From: Winogradskya consettensis
GTDB lineage: Bacteria; Actinomycetota; Actinomycetes; Mycobacteriales; Micromonosporaceae
Assembly (NCBI RefSeq): GCF_018332715.1
Contig: NZ_BOQP01000046.1
Location: forward strand, 124,001-188,000
Direction of reading: 5' to 3'
DNA length: 64,000 nucleotides
The notes under the pieces: model-generated
What the model saw: only the letters and a program-made list of their open reading frames with translations
What the model was told of the DNA's origin: nothing
Databases searched by the model: none
Shown: in pieces, positions 59,019 through 64,000 of the stretch
How positions within the stretch are numbered: the stretch's first letter is position 1
Layout of the letters: the number at the start of each line of letters is the position of its first letter
Translations under genes and position numbers: made by a program

Positions 59019-59696
59019 TCAGTCGTGGCTGGCCTCGGGTGGGAAGGTGCCGGAGAAAACGACGGCCGGGTAGCTGGGCCAGTCCTCGGCGGGTGCGTCC
59101 GGGTAGGGGATGCCGAGGCGGCGCCAGAAGTCGGTGACCACCCAGGTGTCCTCGAGGGGCGAGTGGTCGTCGGGGAACGCCTTCCCGTCGTGCGGTGCGA
59201 GGAAGCGCCGGAAGAGACGGAAGGTGAAGGTGTAGGGATTAACGAAGTACGGCGCGATCGTCGCAGGCGGCCGGTCGAACAGGTCCCCGAGAACGTCGGC
59301 GTCACCCTGCCAGCGCCGTCTCGCCTCGGGGAGCTGGGCCGGGTCGGCGACCACCTCGCGCGGGTCGGAGGCGAAATGATCGACCGGGCAGCCCGCGTCG
59401 TACGCGATGTGGCACCAGAGGTCCGAGTCGTAGATGTCGATCGAGCTGGCGACCACGCCGAACTCGGCGGAGAGGCGCCCGCCGGCGCGGTCGGCGTACG
59501 TGGCGAACCTGGGCCAGTCCACCACCACCCACCCGTCCTTGGGCGGCACGATGATGGCGGCGTCGCGGCCCACCGTGGCACCGGCCGTCGTCACTTCGGC
59601 GGCCACGTCGTAGCCCGCCGCGAACCGTACGATCGCCCGCGCGATCAGATCCGGGTCCATGGCAGGCAGCGCAGTCGCGTGCACGAACTCGCCCAC
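59019..59696 (-). CDS. Hypothetical protein with Trp-rich C-terminus
   Basis: From GTG 59696 the product has 225 residues. The sequence is well balanced, with VPPKDGWVVVDWPRFATY, IDIYDSDLWCHIAYDAG and a Pro/Trp-rich end FWRRLGIPYPDAPAEDWPSYPAVVFSGTF. I see no membrane segment or catalytic motif. The open frame continues upstream across 59697-59903 with less gene-like composition, so a longer N-terminus is possible. It is divergent from the SnoaL-like gene at 59904. Family unknown to me. Confidence 0.65.
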   Translation of the reverse strand: MGEFVHATALPAMDPDLIARAIVRFAAGYDVAAEVTTAGATVGRDAAIIVPPKDGWVVVDWPRFATYADRAGGRLSAEFGVVASSIDIYDSDLWCHIAYDAGCPVDHFASDPREVVADPAQLPEARRRWQGDADVLGDLFDRPPATIAPYFVNPYTFTFRLFRRFLAPHDGKAFPDDHSPLEDTWVVTDFWRRLGIPYPDAPAEDWPSYPAVVFSGTFPPEASHD

Positions 59697-59903
59697 CCCA
59701 CTGACGGTAGTGCTGTGACCATCGGCGTTCACCGGGTTTGCCGTGAACTCCGGATCATTCGGGAAGCGGGTGCCAGCCCGGCCCGGCCCCGTCGCGGCGT
59801 ACCCGGCCGAACACCACGTCGGCGACGTGGATGCCGAATCCGATGGTGCCGGGCTCTTTAGCTCTGTGACGAGGCCTGGCCAGGCTGTCCTAGACTGGAA
59901 TGA

Positions 59904-60284
59904 GTGACCCTTTCCCACGAGGACCTCTTCAAACGCTATCTGTACGCGGGAGCGATCACCCGCAACGCCGACGCGGTGGCGGCCCTGTTCACCGAGGACG
60001 GCGTCTACGAGGCGCCGCTCGCACCGGGCGGTTTCCGGCTCGAAGGCCGCGACGCGATCCGCGACGGCATCGGTGCCATGCATCGCGACCCGGCCTACGA
60101 GGGCAAGGCCGACCCCGCGCGCTCCGGCTTCGTGCTGCACGAGACCGCTGACCCGGCAGTCTTCATCGTCGAGATCGACGCGGCGCTCGAAACGAACCCG
60201 ACAATGTCGATGATCCAGATCTTCCGGGTACGCGACGAGCACATCGCCCACCTCCGTGACTACTTCACAGCCCCGACGACCTGA
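59904..60284 (+). CDS. SnoaL-like (NTF2-fold) small protein
   Basis: A 126-residue protein of the nuclear transport factor 2/SnoaL superfamily: EDLFKRYLYAGAITRNADAVAALFTEDGVYEAPLA is the first helix-strand block and IVEIDAALETNP, MIQIFRVRDEHIAHLRDYF the end. These folds include ketosteroid isomerase-like cyclases and limonene epoxide hydrolases; a substrate cannot be named. The GTG start lies only 8 nt after a TAGACT hexamer, so a leaderless message is possible. It overlaps the convergent repeat protein gene by 25 nt. Confidence 0.85.
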   Translation: MTLSHEDLFKRYLYAGAITRNADAVAALFTEDGVYEAPLAPGGFRLEGRDAIRDGIGAMHRDPAYEGKADPARSGFVLHETADPAVFIVEIDAALETNPTMSMIQIFRVRDEHIAHLRDYFTAPTT

Positions 60285-61684
60285 CGCATCCGCTCGACCG
60301 GTAGCGCGGGGTTGGCGGCCGCGTGTTCCGCCAGCTCGGGGTTGTCGAGCAACGCGACGATCCGGCCGACCGGCAGCCGCGGGCACGAGGCCATCGCCTG
60401 CCGGACAGCCAGGTCCGGGTCGGTGCACAGCCGATCCACGAGCTCCGGGCCGGCATCCGGGTCGAGCGCGACCAATCGGCGTACCGGAGGATCGGTGTGA
60501 TCGGCGAATGCGGCCAGCCCCGCCGTCGGGAAGCGGGCAGGCAAAGGGAACCGCCCCCGATTCTCCAGGAAGGCGCGCAGGAGCAGCGAGGGTGGTGCAT
60601 CAGGATGGTGCAGAGCGAGCAATACGCGTACGCCCCGATCGTCATCATCGGCCAACTGCGTGACCAGATCCCCGGGCAGTTCGGGGTGCCGGGCCGCGCG
60701 CCGGCGTAGCAACGGGTTGACCGACCGGGCCCAGCGCACCGCGTCGTCGAGTGGCCCCGGCACGTGCCTGGAGTAGGAGTATTGGCCGTCGCTGACGGTG
60801 ATGTCGATGCCCGTCCGCTGCTGCTCGGTGAGGCCGGGGTGGACGGAGACAGCCGTGCGCACCCCGATGTCGGGGTCGGTGGCCAGGGAATCCAGCTGCC
60901 CGGGGCTTAGGTCGGCTCGGTCGGCGACCCGGGCGCGGACCACAGGGCTGGGGTGACGTAGCAGTGCCTGGACGACATCCGGTGGGGTGCTCGGGTTCGG
61001 GCCGACGAAGTACAGCGCGGCCTCGTCACCGCTCGCCATCACCTGGTCGACCAGCGCGCGGGAAAGCGGTCGTTGCAGCACGGCCCAGAACGCGTGCATG
61101 TGCGTCTCCGGCAGGTCGCCGGGCTGCATGACCCGCTCGTCCTCGGCGATGGCCGCGGCGATGGTCGCCCTGACCTGCGGCTCGGGGTCGGCCAGCAGCG
61201 CTTCCCGGGTGGCTCCGTCGAGCAGCTGAGGGAACCTCGCCGGGTGCAGGCGTACCCGTGGATCGGGGTGTGCACCCGCCACGCGGTGGAGGCGGCGGGC
61301 GTAGTCCATGGCCACCCACAGCTCGTCGAAAAGTTCCCAGGGCGACAACGGCGCTGCGGGGTCGTCCTCGACGCTCACCAGCAGTGAGCACAGGTGATCG
61401 TCGGTGAGATGGTTGCCGAAAGCCCGCAGCCTCACCCGCCACTCAGGATCGGTCAGCAACCGGCTGCGAAGCTCCGGCAGGGTCCGGGCATGCTCAGCCA
61501 GCGTGCAGCGGACCTCGCGCGACGGATGCCGCACCATCGCTTCCTGCACCGATTCCGGGAGGTCGCGGCGTTCTGCCAGCCCTCGGCAGAACGGAGCCTC
61601 TGCTGACGCGAGCAGATCCAGCAACACCTCCGCCGGCGTCGCGGGGTTCCTCGCCAATCCGCGTACCAAGGCGTCACTGGTCAT
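60260..61684 (-). CDS. Helical-repeat (LRV/HEAT-like) protein
   Basis: From ATG 61684 (GTG 61693 also possible) the product has 474 residues made of about 16 degenerate units of 20-28 residues with a recurring pattern: NPATPAEVLLDLLAS, DLPESVQEAMVRHPSREVR, TLPELRSRLLTDPEWRVR, DLSPGQLDSLATDPDIGVR, PELPGDLVTQLADDDDRGVR and so on. The (L)xxLxxDPxxxVR signature is that of variant leucine-rich (LRV)-type alpha solenoids, used for protein binding. There is no other domain. No partner is evident from the neighbourhood. Confidence 0.8.
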   Translation of the reverse strand: MTSDALVRGLARNPATPAEVLLDLLASAEAPFCRGLAERRDLPESVQEAMVRHPSREVRCTLAEHARTLPELRSRLLTDPEWRVRLRAFGNHLTDDHLCSLLVSVEDDPAAPLSPWELFDELWVAMDYARRLHRVAGAHPDPRVRLHPARFPQLLDGATREALLADPEPQVRATIAAAIAEDERVMQPGDLPETHMHAFWAVLQRPLSRALVDQVMASGDEAALYFVGPNPSTPPDVVQALLRHPSPVVRARVADRADLSPGQLDSLATDPDIGVRTAVSVHPGLTEQQRTGIDITVSDGQYSYSRHVPGPLDDAVRWARSVNPLLRRRAARHPELPGDLVTQLADDDDRGVRVLLALHHPDAPPSLLLRAFLENRGRFPLPARFPTAGLAAFADHTDPPVRRLVALDPDAGPELVDRLCTDPDLAVRQAMASCPRLPVGRIVALLDNPELAEHAAANPALPVERMRQVVGAVK

Positions 61685-61741
61685 CGGACGCACCTTAGTG
61701 CGCGCTCAGCGGGTGCCCGGAAACAGGGATAGCGTCGGGGG

Positions 61742-63643
61742 ATGCACCGTGTGGCGTTCGGGGCGCAGGTTTGCGGGGACCTCGGGGAGGGGTCGGTCCG
61801 GGAGTGGCTCGTGCCCGACGGGCGTGGTGGATATGCGATGGGGACGGTCAGCGGGCTGCGGACCCGGCGCTATCACGGGCTGCTGGTCGTGGCCGGGAAG
61901 ACGCCGTCGCTGCGGTATCTCGGGCTGGCGTCGCTGGATCCGGTGGTGACGCTGGCGTCCGGGACGGTGGTGCGGCTGGGGACGCACGAGTGGGCCGACG
62001 GGACCGTCGCGCCGGCCGGGCATCGGTTCCTGTCCGGGTTCGAGTTGGTGGACGGGTTGCCGCGGTGGCGGTGGCGGATCGGGGACGTTGTTCTCGAGCG
62101 CGAGCTCGCCATGGTCCACGGGCGGAGCAGCGTCGCGGTTGTGCACCGGTTGCTCACCGGTGGGCCGGTCAGTCTGCGGCTCGAAGCGCTGTGCACGTGG
62201 CGGGATGTGCACGCCGAGCGGACCGCCGGGAGCGCCGAGCCCGAGGTGACCGAGGTGGCGGGCGGGTGCGTGGTCGAGGGCGCCTATCGCTTGCGCGGGC
62301 CCGATTTCCGCGGCGCGGGTGCTTGGTTCCGCGGGGTGCGGCACCGCGAGGAGGCGGCGCGCGGGCTCACCCCCACCGAGGACTTGTGGTACGCGGGGAG
62401 CTTCCACGCCGAGCTCCGCCAGGCTGGGGACACCGCGTCCGTTTCGGCGTGGGCGGAGGACCTCGACGTTGTTCCCGAGCCGGCGGCGGCGGTGGTCAGC
62501 TCCGCGCGTACCCGTAATCGTGCTGTGGTGGCAGCGGCCGCACCCGGCGGGGAGGCGCAGGCCACCCTCGCCCTGGCCGCCGATGCCTTTGTCGTCGAAA
62601 CCGCGACCGGTCCCGATGTCGTCGCGGGCTATCCCTGGTTCGGCGCCTGGTCGCGGGACACGATGCTCAGCTACGAGGGTCTCTTCCTGTCGACCAATCG
62701 CGCCGAGCAGGGCCGCAGACTCCTCCTCGGGTACGCCGCCACGCTGTCGGAGGGCATGCTCGCGAACACCGCCGACACGGGCAGCGTCGAGTACAACACC
62801 GTGGACGGCACGCTGTGGTTCCTGCACGCCGTCGGGCGGCACGTGGCGGTCACCGGCGACAACGACCTGGCCGCGGAGTTGCTGCCCGCCCTGCGTGACG
62901 TGATCGGCGCCCACCTGGCCGGCACCCGCTACGGCATCCAGGCGGACCCGGCCGACGGACTGCTCCGCCAGGGCGTCCCGGGCGCGGCTCTGACCTGGAT
63001 GGACGCCCGGGTCGACGGCGAGCCGGTCACCCCGCGTACGGGTAAGCCCGTCGAGGTCAACGCCCTGTGGATCAACGGCCTGGCCATGATGATCAGGCTT
63101 GCCTGGCAGGTCGGTGCCGGTGCCGGCCAGGCCGCCCTGGCGCACTCGGCGGCGCTCACGTCCTTCGCCCGCCGGTTCCCGGCCAAGGCCGGCCTGCTGC
63201 ACGACGTGGTCGACGGCCCGGACGACGATGTGCTGCGCCCGAACCAGCTGCTCGCCTGGTCACTGCCGTATGCGCCGCTGCGTCCGTCGCCGGGGGCGTT
63301 GCAGATCATCGGCGCGGCGTTGATGACTCCGCTGGGCCCGCGCAGTCAGGCGCCGGGCACGCCGGGTTATCACGGCAGCCACGGCGGGCCGCAGGCTTCC
63401 CGGGACCGGGCCTATCACACGGGTACGGTCTGGCCGTGGCTCACCGGCCCCTATGTGGAGGCCTGGCGGCGGCTCGGCGTCTCCGCGGAGCAGACGCTCT
63501 CCGACGCCGACGGTCACCTGGGGGAGTACGGCCTGGGCTCGGTCTCGGAAACCGCCGACGGCGAAGCCCCGCACGGCGCGACGGGCTGCCCGTTCCAGGC
63601 GTGGTCCGTCGCGGAGAGCCTGCGGGTCAGGAGGTTGTCGTAG
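61742..63643 (+). CDS. Glycogen debranching-type amylo-alpha-1,6-glucosidase (GH133-like)
   Basis: A 633-residue cytoplasmic protein. N-terminal GDE_N domain: EWLVPDGRGGYAMGTVSGLRTRRYHGLLVVA. C-terminal (alpha/alpha)6 barrel: DVVAGYPWFGAWSRDTMLSYEGL with a catalytic Asp, TADTGSVEYNTVDGTLWFLHAV, LTWMDARVDGEPVTPRTGKPVEVNALW and RAYHTGTVWPWLTGPYVEA, all as in archaeal-type and bacterial debranching enzymes. It should release glucose from branch points of glycogen or a related storage polysaccharide. No glycogen synthesis genes are present in the window. Stop is 3 nt from the convergent NUDIX gene. Confidence 0.92.
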   Translation: MHRVAFGAQVCGDLGEGSVREWLVPDGRGGYAMGTVSGLRTRRYHGLLVVAGKTPSLRYLGLASLDPVVTLASGTVVRLGTHEWADGTVAPAGHRFLSGFELVDGLPRWRWRIGDVVLERELAMVHGRSSVAVVHRLLTGGPVSLRLEALCTWRDVHAERTAGSAEPEVTEVAGGCVVEGAYRLRGPDFRGAGAWFRGVRHREEAARGLTPTEDLWYAGSFHAELRQAGDTASVSAWAEDLDVVPEPAAAVVSSARTRNRAVVAAAAPGGEAQATLALAADAFVVETATGPDVVAGYPWFGAWSRDTMLSYEGLFLSTNRAEQGRRLLLGYAATLSEGMLANTADTGSVEYNTVDGTLWFLHAVGRHVAVTGDNDLAAELLPALRDVIGAHLAGTRYGIQADPADGLLRQGVPGAALTWMDARVDGEPVTPRTGKPVEVNALWINGLAMMIRLAWQVGAGAGQAALAHSAALTSFARRFPAKAGLLHDVVDGPDDDVLRPNQLLAWSLPYAPLRPSPGALQIIGAALMTPLGPRSQAPGTPGYHGSHGGPQASRDRAYHTGTVWPWLTGPYVEAWRRLGVSAEQTLSDADGHLGEYGLGSVSETADGEAPHGATGCPFQAWSVAESLRVRRLS

Positions 63644-63646
63644 CTC

Positions 63647-64000
63647 TCATGCCCCGGGCATGCGGTACATCAGGTCGTCGAGGGCTTCGCCGGGCCGGGC
63701 GAACCAGGCGGGGAGGCCGTCGTCGAGCGCCGTCGCGATGCGATGGTGGGCGAAGCGGGTGAGCGGCGGAAGTTCGCCCAGCGGGAACCAGCCGACCTCG
63801 AGCGACTCGGAGTCGTTGACCCGTGCCTCACCGCCGACCGCGCGGCAGCGGAACCACGTGTTGACCATCTGACAGTGATCGCCATTGCCATAGACCACCT
63901 CGTGCAGGACCACCCCGGCCAGCCGCTCGACCTTGACCTGGACATTGGTCTCCTCGAGCGTCTCGCGCACGACGGCCTCGGCGGGCTGCTCGCCCGGATC
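63647..64000 (-). CDS. NUDIX hydrolase, C-terminal part (cut by window edge)
   Basis: The first codons are missing beyond the right edge. The visible 117 residues begin inside the Nudix box (DPGEQPAEAVVRETLEET, with the REx(x)LEE core) and run to the stop. Later segments VLHEVVYGNGDHCQMVNTWFRC and WFPLGELPPLTRFAHHRIA fit the fold. Substrate unknown. Confidence 0.88.
   Translation of the reverse strand, partial: DPGEQPAEAVVRETLEETNVQVKVERLAGVVLHEVVYGNGDHCQMVNTWFRCRAVGGEARVNDSESLEVGWFPLGELPPLTRFAHHRIATALDDGLPAWFARPGEALDDLMYRMPGA

Overview
The window is high-GC (mostly above 70%) actinobacterial DNA with many GTG/TTG starts, ATGA/GTGA coupling and densely packed genes. The gene set points to the Micromonosporaceae (an Actinoplanes- or Micromonospora-like organism): an InhA-type FabI after FabG, an actinobacterial ferrochelatase, a MurL/MurD2 pair, an NgcEFG chitin-sugar transporter, a short actinobacterial family-A DNA polymerase and a paired FurA/Dps. 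That placement is inference. I saw no rRNA, tRNA, CRISPR array or intact insertion sequence.

Layout. 1-3.7 kb: a truncated acyltransferase and a DUF1023-type hydrolase, then a NarL-type response regulator and its histidine kinase, all on the minus strand, with minisatellite-like repeats between. 3.9-15.1 kb: fabG-fabI with a terminator, a 2,476-residue LPKTG wall-anchored protein built from 254-residue super-repeats, ferrochelatase and a HAD phosphatase. 15.1-29.5 kb: mostly housekeeping and regulatory genes (TetR, lipoprotein, three NUDIX/Fur/Dps genes, DUF3097, aldo-keto reductase/AraC, serine hydrolase, NfeD-SPFH membrane pair, RibD-like reductase, a MurG paralogue, LysE exporter), with a decayed patch at 18.1-18.8 kb. 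29.5-31.7 kb: a lower-GC accessory patch with orphan genes, an inverted repeat at its edges and a truncated IS630-type transposase. 31.8-36.2 kb: two TetR-controlled detoxification modules (SDR; quinone-reductase-like oxidoreductase plus MFS exporter) with visible operators.

36.2-45.6 kb: a GGDEF/NB-ARC/TPR fusion protein next to a TrmH methyltransferase, a GNAT acetyltransferase, the proline catabolic genes pruA-putA with a divergent PucR activator, and a methyltransferase. 45.7-56.5 kb: a flavohaemoglobin-like reductase with a huge Pro-Gly-rich N-terminus; murL and murD2 in divergent orientation around a 163-nt imperfect palindrome; then an RpiR regulator with the ngcEFG amino-sugar transporter and a strong terminator. 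56.5-64 kb: DNA polymerase I-like protein, a secreted Cys-rich protein, several small or unknown genes, a repeat protein, a glycogen-debranching-type glycosidase and a truncated NUDIX gene.

The most unusual elements are the GGDEF-STAND fusion (36236-39340), the palindrome between murL and murD2 (50187-50349), the giant repeat protein, the Pro-Gly-extended haem-less-looking flavohaemoglobin, and the many short tandem repeats that sit at gene ends or inside N-termini across the window.
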